Of a stretch of 46,992 bases of DNA, positions 9,723 through 17,878 are shown piece after piece. The notes under the pieces are model-generated. The model saw only the letters and a list, made by a program, of their open reading frames with translations, was not told where the DNA came from and did not search any database. The position numbers and the translations under genes are program-made. Each line of letters starts with the position of its first letter. Positions within the stretch are counted from its first letter, which is position 1. The stretch comes from Gammaproteobacteria bacterium (GTDB lineage: Bacteria > Pseudomonadota > Gammaproteobacteria > GRL18), in the NCBI GenBank assembly GCA_016744395.1, contig JADGEK010000029.1, positions 2,900-49,891 of the forward strand, given 5' to 3'.

Positions 9723-10835
9723 ATGCATAAAGTGGTTATTCTTGGAATGGGTCGTATTGGTGCCTCCATTGCCAGATTGTTACATGATTCTGGTGATTAT
9801 CAACTCTGTCTTGTGGATAAGTTTCAGTCGAGCATTGATTTTCTTGATGATGATTTAAAAAAACTGTCCATCACCTTTGATGTTTCGGATAAGAAAAAGT
9901 TATTCCCATTGCTTAAGAAGCATGAACTGGTGCTTTCTGCGTGTTCTTTTAATGAAAATCCTCAGATTGCCACCACTGCTCTTGAAGCGGGATGTTCTTA
10001 TTTTGATTTAACCGAAGACATTCAGTGTACAAAAATGATTATTGAGTTGGCTGATAGAGCTTCTCCTGGACAGGTATTTATGCCTCAATGTGGTCTTGCT
10101 CCTGGTTTCATTGGGATTCTTGGCTATGATTTATCGAAGCAGTTTGACACACTTTTCACTTTAAAAATGCGTGTGGGTGCTTTACCTAAGTTCCCTACTA
10201 ATCAGATGCTCTATAACCTGACCTGGTCAACGGATGGTTTAATTAATGAATACTGTAATCCCTGTGAAGCTATAAAAAACAGTCAATACACTCAACTCAC
10301 ACCTTTGGAAGGCCTGGAATTGTTTTCACTGGATGGTATTGAATATGAAGCATTTAATACTTCGGGTGGTTTGGGTACTCTTTGTAACACTTTAGTTAAT
10401 CAAGTTCATGATTTAAGTTATAAAACCATTCGCTATCCAGGACATCGCCTGTTGATGACTTTTTTATTTAATGAATTGCGCCTGGGGGAAGAAGGTAAGC
10501 GGCGAGAGACACTGAAACAGATTTTTGAATCATCAATTGCGGTCACTAAACAGGATTTAGTCATTATTATGGCCAGTGCTACAGGAATGATTGATAATCG
10601 TCTCACAGAAATGACCAGTGTTTATAAAATGTATTATCAGCAGCTGCATGGCAAAACCTGGAGTGCTATTCAATTGAGCACTGCCTCATCTGCTTGTGTT
10701 GTTATTGATCTTTTTTTCAATAAAAAAATTCCCCAACAAGGTTTTGTTAAACAAGAAATAGTCAAATTAAGTACTTTTCTAAACAGTCCTTTTGCTCGTT
10801 TTTATCGTGAAGCAAAAATCAAAGGAGAAGAGTAA
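9723..10835 (+). CDS. Saccharopine dehydrogenase family protein, saccharopine or lysine 6-dehydrogenase
   Basis: A 370-residue protein of the saccharopine dehydrogenase family. The N terminus has a Rossmann NAD(P) motif VVILGMGRIGASIARLL, and the middle contains MPQCGLAPGFIGILG and NLTWSTDGLINEYCNP, both typical of the family. The product expected from either lysine 6-dehydrogenase or saccharopine dehydrogenase is 2-aminoadipate semialdehyde, the substrate of the next gene. No lysine-ketoglutarate reductase gene is adjacent, so direct lysine 6-dehydrogenase activity is a reasonable alternative to saccharopine cleavage. It starts 32 nt after hglS with an AGAGGAT ribosome binding site, and ends 2 nt before the ALDH gene. 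Confidence 0.85.
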   Translation: MHKVVILGMGRIGASIARLLHDSGDYQLCLVDKFQSSIDFLDDDLKKLSITFDVSDKKKLFPLLKKHELVLSACSFNENPQIATTALEAGCSYFDLTEDIQCTKMIIELADRASPGQVFMPQCGLAPGFIGILGYDLSKQFDTLFTLKMRVGALPKFPTNQMLYNLTWSTDGLINEYCNPCEAIKNSQYTQLTPLEGLELFSLDGIEYEAFNTSGGLGTLCNTLVNQVHDLSYKTIRYPGHRLLMTFLFNELRLGEEGKRRETLKQIFESSIAVTKQDLVIIMASATGMIDNRLTEMTSVYKMYYQQLHGKTWSAIQLSTASSACVVIDLFFNKKIPQQGFVKQEIVKLSTFLNSPFARFYREAKIKGEE

Positions 10836-10837
10836 TA

Positions 10838-12424
10838 ATGTCATCAGATAGAATATTACCATTGATTGAAGCTCTACAAAAAAATGCTCATTTTCCTGAT
10901 ATATTCAGTAATTGTCAGTGTGTTTATTCACAGAAACTTAAACAAACAGATAAGTCTGACTGGCAAAACCACAGCCCGATTGATGGTCGAGTTTTGGCTT
11001 GTTTTAATGTGGCTGACGATAAAATTATTGATCAAATCGTTGACCAGTCTCATGACGCTTTTTTACAATTTCAAACTATTCCAGCACCTGTCAGGGGGCA
11101 GTTGGTTTATCATATTGGACAACTTGCAAGATTCCATAAAAAATCACTGGCTCAACTGATCACATTGGAATCAGGGAAAATTTATCAAGAAGCTTTGGGT
11201 GAAGTTCAGGAAATGATAGATGTCTGTGACTTTGCAGTGGGTCTTTCCAGACAGTTGCATGGTTTAACCATTGCCAGTGAACGCAGCAATCATCGCATGA
11301 TGGAACAATGGCATCCTCTGGGTGTTGTGACGATCATTAGTGCCTTTAATTTTCCTATGGCTGTCTGGGCCTGGAATGCGATGTTAGCATTGATTTGTGG
11401 TAATAGTATTATTTGGAAACCAGCGGCACAAACTCCATTATGTGCACTTGCCTGTCAGCAACTGGTTAATCAGGCATTAGAAAAAGTGTCTGAACTTGAA
11501 CCAATATTTAAATCATTGCCTTTATCTGTTGTTGTACAGGGTGATCATAGTATCGCTCAACAGTTGATCAGTAATAGACTAGCCGCTCTGGTCTCTGCAA
11601 CTGGCTCATGCCACATGGGCTTACAGGTTTACCAGACGGTAGCTCGCAGGCTGGGACGTTGTCTTCTGGAATTAGGTGGTAATAATGCCATGATTGTCAC
11701 AGAGAGTGCTAAACTGTCTCTGGCACTGAGGGCAATTGTTTTTTCTGCCGTCGGTACCAGTGGTCAGCGTTGTACTACTTTACGACGATTGATTGTCCAT
11801 AAAAGTATAAAAGAAAAGTTGATCAGACAATTAATTATTGCTTATCAATCTCTGACCGTTGGCGATCCACGGGATGAAGCCAATTTATTAGGTCCTCTGA
11901 TCAATGCCCAGGCTTATGAGAATATGCGTACTGCACTCAGTACTATTATGAAACAGGGAGGTGAGTTGATTTATGGTGGTGAGCGGATTCAAGACTCTTC
12001 GCCTGAATCCATTTTTAATCAGGCTTATTATGTGACTCCCGCTTTAGTAACAGCTCCTGCTGACTTGCCTCTGATGCAGCAGGAAATCTTTGCCCCGATA
12101 CTTTACATTATTGATTTCGAGACTATGGAACAGGCGATTAAAATTCATAACAATGTACCACAGGGGCTTTCATCAGCCATTTTTACCCAAAACCTTCAAG
12201 AAGCAGAATTGTTTTTAAGTCCCATAGGCTCGGATTGTGGTATTGCCAATGTCAATATTGGGACTTCTGGTGCGGAAATAGGAGGTGCTTTTGGTGGTGA
12301 AAAAGACACTGGGGGAGGCCGTGAGTCAGGCTCAGATGCCTGGAAAAATTATATGCGTCGTGCTACGAATACCATTAATTATGGTGATGATTTACCACTG
12401 GCACAGGGGATTATTTTTGACTGA
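10838..12424 (+). CDS. amaB: 2-aminoadipate semialdehyde dehydrogenase (ALDH7 family)
   Basis: A 528-residue aldehyde dehydrogenase of the ALDH7 (antiquitin/AmaB) type, which oxidises 2-aminoadipate 6-semialdehyde to 2-aminoadipate. The catalytic Cys312 lies in TSGQRCTTLRRL, a hallmark of ALDH7, and the general base Glu278 in LELGGNNAM. NAD-binding segments include ISAFNFPMAVWAWN. Length fits the family. The gene follows the dehydrogenase by 2 nt with an AAGGAGAAG site in the end of that gene. Between its product and HglS a transaminase making 2-oxoadipate is needed; none is seen here. Its 3' end overlaps the convergent GST fragment by 14 nt. Confidence 0.92.
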   Translation: MSSDRILPLIEALQKNAHFPDIFSNCQCVYSQKLKQTDKSDWQNHSPIDGRVLACFNVADDKIIDQIVDQSHDAFLQFQTIPAPVRGQLVYHIGQLARFHKKSLAQLITLESGKIYQEALGEVQEMIDVCDFAVGLSRQLHGLTIASERSNHRMMEQWHPLGVVTIISAFNFPMAVWAWNAMLALICGNSIIWKPAAQTPLCALACQQLVNQALEKVSELEPIFKSLPLSVVVQGDHSIAQQLISNRLAALVSATGSCHMGLQVYQTVARRLGRCLLELGGNNAMIVTESAKLSLALRAIVFSAVGTSGQRCTTLRRLIVHKSIKEKLIRQLIIAYQSLTVGDPRDEANLLGPLINAQAYENMRTALSTIMKQGGELIYGGERIQDSSPESIFNQAYYVTPALVTAPADLPLMQQEIFAPILYIIDFETMEQAIKIHNNVPQGLSSAIFTQNLQEAELFLSPIGSDCGIANVNIGTSGAEIGGAFGGEKDTGGGRESGSDAWKNYMRRATNTINYGDDLPLAQGIIFD

Positions 12425-12686
12425 ACCTTTGTAGAATGTTGGTTATCCTTTTTTTTGCAGGCGATCCAGGGTTTTTCATAGTATCTGGAAAGGCCGCTCT
12501 ACCTTCGATTAGTTTCAAATATTTGACAACTTTCTCTGACAACATAATATTATACAAAGTTGACCAGGACAATAAATGATAGGCCATTATATCTGCCACT
12601 GTAAATTCAGAACCAGCCATATATTTAGAAAATTCAAGCCATGAATCAATTTGTTTTAAGTTAGATAATAATATATTTCTCAACAT
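12411..12686 (-). pseudogene. GST C-terminal domain fragment lacking the thioredoxin-like domain
   Basis: A 91-residue ORF that matches only the all-helical C-terminal domain of glutathione S-transferases: AGSEFTVADIMAYHLLSW carries the N-capping box and hydrophobic staple typical of helix 6, and IEGRAAFPDTMKN resembles the GST end. The N-terminal glutathione-binding thioredoxin fold is absent. Its ATG overlaps the hydrolase stop as TAATG, so it can be translated by coupling. It could be a decayed gene or a short stand-alone domain. Catalysis as a GST is unlikely without the glutathione site. Confidence 0.6.
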
Positions 12687-13384
12687 TATTGGTAGGAATT
12701 ATTGTTTGTTAGAAGATTTAGTTCATCTTGCACGATTTTTGAGCAATCTTCAGGGTTAACCTGTAACAAAAAATGTGAACCTTCAACTTTAAAGACCTTT
12801 AATTCTTGATTAAGACTCTCAATTGTAACCGCACTATTAAGAGAAACCAAATTGTCATCTTTTGCCTGAATGTAAATGCATTTTTTTGAAAATGGCTCAC
12901 TCTGAGATGGTAAATGTGCCATTTCTTTGAGTCTAAACTCCATTACCTGATTGCTGACTTTGGATAATGCTTTATTTATTAATGGATATAAATTGTTGCT
13001 TGCTGTTGAACCAAGCAAAAACTTTAAAACAAAAGAAGGTAATTTCTTGGGTATTAGATAATAAAATGAAGCTATTTTTGCAAGTGACAGTAATTTGTTT
13101 GGTGGTTGTATGAAGCTAGCTACAAATATAATTGATTTTAGTCTTTCATTTTCTTTTTTTGATAATTCGTAAGCAATTGGCCCCGAAAAAGATTCTGCCA
13201 GTAAAACAAAATCATTATCTTCGGGTAATTTATCACATACAAATGAAGTTAACTCTTGGTATGAAAGTTTTTCATTGCACGGAAATGTAATTATTTGTGT
13301 TTCAATTTCCTTTGGAAGTATGTCTAAAAAAGGCTGAAATAAAATCCCGGTTCCATCCATTCCTGGTAGTAAAATCAGTTTCAT
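12686..13384 (-). CDS. Alpha/beta hydrolase
   Basis: A 232-residue alpha/beta hydrolase. The oxyanion region reads LLPGMDGTG, the nucleophile elbow is LAESFSG (Ser of AESFSG), a candidate acid lies in AKDDNLVS and the catalytic His in EGSHFLLQVNPE. There is no signal peptide, so it is probably cytoplasmic. It appears more AT-rich and Lys/Asn rich than the neighbouring metabolic genes and, with the GST fragment, sits as a two-gene insert between the lysine genes and cbbR, which hints at acquisition by transfer. Substrate is unknown. Confidence 0.8.
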   Translation of the reverse strand: MKLILLPGMDGTGILFQPFLDILPKEIETQIITFPCNEKLSYQELTSFVCDKLPEDNDFVLLAESFSGPIAYELSKKENERLKSIIFVASFIQPPNKLLSLAKIASFYYLIPKKLPSFVLKFLLGSTASNNLYPLINKALSKVSNQVMEFRLKEMAHLPSQSEPFSKKCIYIQAKDDNLVSLNSAVTIESLNQELKVFKVEGSHFLLQVNPEDCSKIVQDELNLLTNNNSYQ

Positions 13385-13403
13385 ATGCTATTTTTTTTCT
13401 AAT

Positions 13404-13464
13404 ATTAAATTAACAAAAGGTAATTCCCCAGCAGAGCTGGAGGATTACTTTTTGTTAATTTAAT
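13404..13464 (-). terminator. Long near-perfect inverted repeat at the end of cbbR
   Basis: Two 29-nt arms (13404-13432 and 13436-13464) match at 26 of 29 positions when one is reverse-complemented. Two of the three differences form G-T wobble pairs in one transcript direction. The loop is 3 nt. The right arm covers the cbbR stop codon and last codons. It probably ends cbbR transcription, but the length and lack of a clean U-run are unusual. Confidence 0.6.
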
Positions 13465-14354
13465 ACTCGATGGCTGTTTTCAAGAATATAATCCAGAAAA
13501 GTTTTCGCCGTCAGAGATAATTGTTTACCTTTTAAATGTACGGCAAACCAACGGCGTTTTAAAGGAAAGCCTTTCACATCCAAAACCACTAATTTTCCAG
13601 CATCACGCTCCAGACGCAGACTGTGTAAGGATAAGACTGCTACTCCTAAACCTGCCATAACGCCTTGTTTGATTGCTTCACTACTGCCCAGTTCCATATA
13701 AGGTTCAATACTGAGTTTATTTTGTGTGAGCAGGCGTTCAAAGACCAGGCGAGTCCCTGAACCAGGTTCTCGCTGCAAAAATCGATGTTTAATGAGATTA
13801 TCGAGATTAATATTTTTTTTGCCTACCAGAGGATGTCCAGAAGGCGCTACTGGGACAAGTATATTTTCCAGAAAGGGATAAATTTCCAATTTGCTATCAT
13901 CAAGAATCTGTCCCATGACAACAAAATCATCAATATTATTCATTAATCGTTCGACAACGGTTGCACGGTTTGTGAATTTTAATTTTGGAGTGACTTCGGG
14001 ATAATCTTTTAGAAAGCTGCCCAGAAGGTGAGGCATAAAATATTTAGCTGTGGTCACCACTGACATCTGTAAAGGTCCTTTTACATGCCCCTTTATTTCT
14101 TCGATGGATTTACTGAGATCAGAAACTCTGCTCAAAATATCCTGGCTGGCCTCATACATGGCTTTTCCGGCTGGGGTAGGAAAAATTTTCTTGCCAACCT
14201 GTTCAAATAATGGCATTCCTGTCTGACTTTCAAGGCGTTTCAGCTGGATAGAAATGGCAGGCTGGGTAAGGTGAAGTTCCTCTGCAGCACGAGTATAACT
14301 GCCATTTCTGAACACCGATTCAAATAGTTTTAGTTGTTGTAAAGTTAAGTGCAT
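13455..14354 (-). CDS. cbbR: CbbR, LysR-family regulator of the cbb genes
   Basis: A 299-residue LysR-type regulator. The N-terminal winged helix-turn-helix spans about residues 1-65 with LHLTQPAISIQLKRLE as recognition region, and the rest is a periplasmic-binding-like effector domain. Residues such as LQREPGSGTRLVFERLL match CbbR proteins, which sense Calvin cycle metabolites and activate cbb operons. The gene is divergent from cbbL, the classical arrangement. Its mRNA end is covered by a long inverted repeat. Confidence 0.94.
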   Translation of the reverse strand: MHLTLQQLKLFESVFRNGSYTRAAEELHLTQPAISIQLKRLESQTGMPLFEQVGKKIFPTPAGKAMYEASQDILSRVSDLSKSIEEIKGHVKGPLQMSVVTTAKYFMPHLLGSFLKDYPEVTPKLKFTNRATVVERLMNNIDDFVVMGQILDDSKLEIYPFLENILVPVAPSGHPLVGKKNINLDNLIKHRFLQREPGSGTRLVFERLLTQNKLSIEPYMELGSSEAIKQGVMAGLGVAVLSLHSLRLERDAGKLVVLDVKGFPLKRRWFAVHLKGKQLSLTAKTFLDYILENSHRVLN

Positions 14355-14383
14355 TTTTTATACCATAAACAAATGTATATTAA

Positions 14384-14447
14384 TATTATAACAATTATTA
14401 ATTTTTATAAATGGTTTTTTGACGTTATATTGTCCTCTCCTTAACAA
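14384..14447 (+). promoter_or_regulatory. cbbL: Candidate CbbR-controlled promoter region of cbbL
   Basis: In the divergent cbbR-cbbL spacer, TTGACG at 14419-14424 is a good -35 hexamer. A weak -10, TAACAA at 14442-14447, lies 17 bp further. Upstream, the AT-rich stretch has repeated TTATAA boxes at 14386-14391 and 14405-14410 that could provide the T-N11-A sites used by LysR proteins. The weak -10 fits an activator-dependent promoter. No exact CbbR site can be proven by eye. Confidence 0.35.
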
Positions 14448-14495
14448 AAGGATTTTCTCCTGCTCTAGTTAGTCAGGAAATAAATTAAGTTTTGG

Positions 14496-14521
14496 GATTG
14501 GAGGTAATTAAACCTCCAATC
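14496..14521 (+). promoter_or_regulatory. Perfect hairpin in the cbbL 5' leader
   Basis: GATTGGAGGT (14496-14505) and ACCTCCAATC (14512-14521) form a perfect 10-bp stem with a 6-nt AATTAA loop. It ends 30 nt before the cbbL ATG. The left arm contains GGAGG, a decoy ribosome binding sequence that the fold would bury. A role in mRNA stability or translation control is plausible. Confidence 0.6.
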
Positions 14522-14551
14522 AAATTAAATGTAACGATGAGGATGCTAGTA

Positions 14552-15970
14552 ATGGCAAAGACCTACAACGCCGGTGTTAAAGAATACCGTGAAACATATT
14601 GGATGCCTGAATATACTCCAAAAGATACTGATATTTTGGCATGTTTCAAAATCACACCACAAGATGGTGTTCCAAGAGAAGAAGTTGCGGCTGCTGTTGC
14701 TGCTGAGTCTTCAACAGGTACATGGACCACAGTTTGGACCGATCTGTTAACTGACCTTGATTACTATAAAGGCCGTTGTTACGCAATTGAAGACGTACCA
14801 GGTGATGACACTTGTTTCTACGCTTTTGTTGCTTACCCGATTGACTTATTTGAAGAAGGTTCTGTTGTAAACATTCTGACTTCATTGGTTGGTAACGTAT
14901 TTGGATTTAAAGCACTGCGTGCACTTCGTTTAGAAGATATTCGTTTCCCAGTTGCTTATGTTATGACGTGTAATGGACCACCACAGGGTATCCAGGTTGA
15001 ACGTGATATTCTAAACAAATACGGTCGTCCTCTTCTAGGTTGTACAATTAAGCCTAAGCTTGGTTTATCTGCAAAGAACTATGGCCGTGCATGTTATGAA
15101 GGTCTACGTGGTGGTTTAGATTTCACTAAAGATGATGAGAACGTTAACTCACAGCCATTCATGCGTTGGAGACATCGTTTTGACTTCGTTATGGAAGCCA
15201 TTCATAAAGCAGAAGCTGAAACTGGAGAGCGTAAAGGTCACTATCTAAACGTAACTGCACCTACTTCTGATGAAATGATGAAGCGTGCTGAATATGCGAA
15301 AGAAATTGGTGCACCTATTATTATGCATGACTACCTGACGGGTGGTCTGTCTGCAAATACTCAATTGGCACAATGGTGTCAAGATAATGGTATGTTGTTA
15401 CACATTCACCGTGCCATGCACGCTGTACTTGACCGTAACCCACACCATGGTATTCACTTCCGCGTATTAACTAAAGTTTTACGTCTGTCTGGTGGTGATC
15501 ACCTTCACTCAGGAACTGTTGTTGGTAAGCTTGAAGGCGACCGTGATGCAACTCTGGGTTGGATCGACATCATGCGTGATTCATATATTAAAGAAGATCG
15601 CTCACGCGGTATCTTCTTCGACCAGGACTGGGGCTCAATGCCTGGCGTTATCCCAGTAGCTTCTGGTGGTATTCACGTATGGCACATGCCAGCATTAGTG
15701 AGCATCTTCGGTGATGACTCTTGTTTACAGTTTGGTGGTGGTACATTAGGTCACCCTTGGGGTAATGCTGCGGGTGCTGCTGCTAACCGTGTTGCGGTTG
15801 AAGCTTGTGTTGAAGCACGTAACCAGGGCGTAGAACTTGAGAAAGAAGGTAAAGATATTCTTACTAAAGCCGCTGCTCATAGTCCAGAACTTAAAATTGC
15901 TATGGAAACTTGGAAAGAGATCAAATTTGAATTTGATACTGTTGATAAGATTGACGTTGCACATAAATAA
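14552..15970 (+). CDS. cbbL: RuBisCO large subunit, form I (IA-like)
   Basis: A 472-residue form I large subunit. The activating Lys is in [17 protein letters not shown], and the active-site segments [16 protein letters not shown], the loop [18 protein letters not shown] and GGIHVWHMP are intact. ATG 14552 gives the [17 protein letters not shown] start typical of form IA and is preceded by GATGAGGA; the frame is open for 20 further codons upstream, but these lie in the leader hairpin. The gene is divergent from cbbR and followed by cbbS, with cbbQ and cbbO downstream and no carboxysome genes. This is the IAq arrangement. Confidence 0.98.
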   Translation: MAKTYNAGVKEYRETYWMPEYTPKDTDILACFKITPQDGVPREEVAAAVAAESSTGTWTTVWTDLLTDLDYYKGRCYAIEDVPGDDTCFYAFVAYPIDLFEEGSVVNILTSLVGNVFGFKALRALRLEDIRFPVAYVMTCNGPPQGIQVERDILNKYGRPLLGCTIKPKLGLSAKNYGRACYEGLRGGLDFTKDDENVNSQPFMRWRHRFDFVMEAIHKAEAETGERKGHYLNVTAPTSDEMMKRAEYAKEIGAPIIMHDYLTGGLSANTQLAQWCQDNGMLLHIHRAMHAVLDRNPHHGIHFRVLTKVLRLSGGDHLHSGTVVGKLEGDRDATLGWIDIMRDSYIKEDRSRGIFFDQDWGSMPGVIPVASGGIHVWHMPALVSIFGDDSCLQFGGGTLGHPWGNAAGAAANRVAVEACVEARNQGVELEKEGKDILTKAAAHSPELKIAMETWKEIKFEFDTVDKIDVAHK

Positions 15971-15986
15971 GATTGCAATAAATGAT

Positions 15987-16026
15987 TCTCAATGCCGAGC
16001 AGTCTAAACCCTGCCTGGCACTGAGA
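15987..16026 (+). promoter_or_regulatory. Intercistronic hairpin between cbbL and cbbS
   Basis: TCTCA (15987-15991) pairs with TGAGA (16022-16026), and TGCCGAGCAG (15993-16002) with CTGCCTGGCA (16011-16020). One wobble and two mismatches interrupt a stem of about 16 positions around an 8-nt loop. There is no U-run, so it is more likely a processing or stabilising structure than a terminator. It could set the cbbL to cbbS transcript ratio. Confidence 0.55.
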
Positions 16027-16053
16027 TAATACCTATTATTTGGAGTAAATCAC

Positions 16054-16413
16054 ATGAGTGATGTACAAGATTACAATTCAAGCTTGGGCGATGCAGCTCA
16101 AAGCCGTAAATATGAAACTTTTTCTTACCTACCGACATTAACACCTGAATCTACACGTGCTCAAATTCAGTACATTGTAGATAAAGGCTGGAATCCAGGT
16201 ATTGAACACACAGAACCAGAAAATGCTGCCAGTAACTACTGGTACATGTGGAAGCTACCTATGTTTGGTGAGACTGATGTTGATGCGATACTTGCAGAGA
16301 TTGAAAACTGTCATAAAGCACATCCAGAGAACCACGTTCGTCTGTTAGGCTTTGACAATTTTGCTCAATCTGCTGGTGCTGCAATGGTTATTCACCGTGG
16401 CGTTTCCGTCTAG
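16054..16413 (+). CDS. cbbS: RuBisCO small subunit, form I
   Basis: A 119-residue small subunit that completes the L8S8 enzyme. The motifs [12 protein letters not shown] near the N terminus, [13 protein letters not shown] and [12 protein letters not shown] are characteristic, as is the C-terminal HVRLLGFDN. The ribosome binding site TTGGAG lies 8 nt before ATG 16054. It follows cbbL by 83 nt that hold a hairpin, and is followed by a strong terminator. Length is normal for form IA small subunits. Confidence 0.98.
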   Translation: MSDVQDYNSSLGDAAQSRKYETFSYLPTLTPESTRAQIQYIVDKGWNPGIEHTEPENAASNYWYMWKLPMFGETDVDAILAEIENCHKAHPENHVRLLGFDNFAQSAGAAMVIHRGVSV

Positions 16414-16454
16414 AAATAAAAAGCGGAACGACCAGGTAATACCAAGAAGTAAAT

Positions 16455-16494
16455 AAAAAGCCTCTGTCGAGACTCTATCTGTCAGAGGCTTTTT
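16455..16494 (+). terminator. Strong intrinsic terminator after cbbS
   Basis: AAAAAGCCTCTG (16455-16466) and CAGAGGCTTTTT (16483-16494) form a perfect 12-bp stem with a T-run as the 3' edge and a 16-nt loop. This would end or strongly reduce transcription past cbbLS. Downstream genes would need read-through or the promoter-like TATAAT at 16499-16504, whose -35 region would fall inside this hairpin. Confidence 0.88.
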
Positions 16495-16537
16495 ACCCTA
16501 TAATTCATATTAATATTAACTAATTTAAGGATTTCTT

Positions 16538-16849
16538 ATGGCACGTCCTGATACATATGTTGGCGTTCAAAATGAAGTCAATGGTGGCATGACCACAATT
16601 GGTAAGATTATTCGTGATGCGTGGGTTTTTGGATTAATTGAAGAGTCAGAAACTTGTGAAGGCTGGAATTTCGCAGGGATTGATGCCTTACTTGATAAGG
16701 TAAATACGCAGTGGGATAAATATGGCTGCATGGTGAGCAACCTCCCCCCTGAATTGCTTGAAAAACACCAAAGAATACATAATAAAGCAATTGAAAATGC
16801 TCGCGCTAATGGTTGGTGCGGAGAAGTAGAAACCGAGGATGAGAAGTAA
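16538..16849 (+). CDS. Small unknown protein between cbbS and cbbQ
   Basis: A 103-residue soluble acidic protein that I do not recognise. It has no signal peptide or membrane segment. Visible are an N-terminal stretch MARPDTYVGVQNEVNGG, a mixed middle with GLIEESETCEGWNFAGIDALLDKV, and a helical, charged C terminus LEKHQRIHNKAIENARANGW. It contains three Cys (in ETCEGW, YGCMV, GWCGE) and five Trp, an unusual amount for its size. It follows the cbbLS terminator, has an AAGGA ribosome binding site, and precedes cbbQ by 116 nt. Its position suggests a role with RuBisCO or its CbbQO activase, which is inference. Some ammonia oxidisers carry a small cbbN in their cbb operon; homology is untested. 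Confidence 0.8.
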   Translation: MARPDTYVGVQNEVNGGMTTIGKIIRDAWVFGLIEESETCEGWNFAGIDALLDKVNTQWDKYGCMVSNLPPELLEKHQRIHNKAIENARANGWCGEVETEDEK

Positions 16850-16965
16850 AGAGCCTACAGCCAAGCTTGAAAATCCTGGTAATGAATTTTATTTTGTTGT
16901 TATCTATCACTGAATAACGACAAAACTTGTTAAACAATGTTATTTGAATTAAGAGAGAGTGGGCC

Positions 16966-17787
16966 ATGTCCGTTACTGAAAACGTTGTAGATCCCGAACA
17001 ATATTTAATCAAAGATGAACCTTATTACGAACCCGTAAAATCTGAAATTGCATTATACGAATCAGCTTACGATGTACGTATGCCCATGATGATTAAGGGG
17101 CCTACAGGTTGTGGTAAGTCACGCTTTGTAGAACACATGGCCTGGAAACTAGGCAAACCACTTATTACTGTTGCCTGTAATGAAGACATGACAGCGTCAG
17201 ATTTAGTGGGCCGTTTCCTATTGGATAAAGATGGAACCAAATGGCAAGATGGTCCGCTCACAACTGCGGCTCGTATGGGTGCAATTTGTTACCTTGATGA
17301 AATCGTAGAGGCACGTCAGGATACAACGGTTGTCATACATCCACTGACTGACCATCGTCGCAGTTTACCGCTTGATAAAAAAGGTGAACTGATTCAGGCA
17401 CACCCTGACTTTCAGTTAGTGATCTCTTATAACCCAGGTTATCAGAGTTTAATGAAAGATTTAAAACAATCGACCAAACAACGTTTTGGTGCAATGGATT
17501 TTGACTATCCAGAAGAAAAAACAGAAATCAATATTGTTGCTAAAGAATCCGGTGTTGATCCTGTGGTTGCTGAAAAACTGGTTCATATCGCTCAAAGAGC
17601 ACGGAACCTGAAAGGCCACGGTCTGGATGAAGGTATTTCAACTCGATTACTAGTGTATTCCGGTCAACTGATTGCTAAAGGTGTAGAACCACTGGATGCT
17701 TGTAGTATGACAATGGTCACACCTTTAACAGATGATCCGGATATGCGTGACACATTGAACGCAGCAGTTGAAACATTTTTTGGCTAA
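16966..17787 (+). CDS. cbbQ: CbbQ, MoxR-type AAA+ ATPase of the RuBisCO activase
   Basis: A 273-residue AAA+ ATPase. The Walker A motif is GPTGCGKSRF near residue 45, Walker B is ICYLDEI, and VISYNPGYQ holds the sensor region. With CbbO it forms the CbbQO complex that removes inhibitory sugar phosphates from form I RuBisCO using ATP. The start at 16966 follows an AGAGAGAG purine tract. It precedes cbbO by 91 nt. Length and motifs match the GvpN/CbbQ/NirQ group; the next gene makes CbbQ the clear choice. Confidence 0.96.
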   Translation: MSVTENVVDPEQYLIKDEPYYEPVKSEIALYESAYDVRMPMMIKGPTGCGKSRFVEHMAWKLGKPLITVACNEDMTASDLVGRFLLDKDGTKWQDGPLTTAARMGAICYLDEIVEARQDTTVVIHPLTDHRRSLPLDKKGELIQAHPDFQLVISYNPGYQSLMKDLKQSTKQRFGAMDFDYPEEKTEINIVAKESGVDPVVAEKLVHIAQRARNLKGHGLDEGISTRLLVYSGQLIAKGVEPLDACSMTMVTPLTDDPDMRDTLNAAVETFFG

Positions 17788-17878
17788 ACCCATAAATTGA
17801 AACTGTGATATGAAGAACAGACCTGATGGTTTATTTCTCCCGTCATGTAACGTTCTCTGATAATGATAGAAGCATGAT

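Noticed and set aside
14492..14551. Upstream start for cbbL giving 492 residues
   Set aside because: The extra codons fall in a perfect hairpin, and ATG 14552 has a good ribosome binding site and the conserved MAKTYNAG start.
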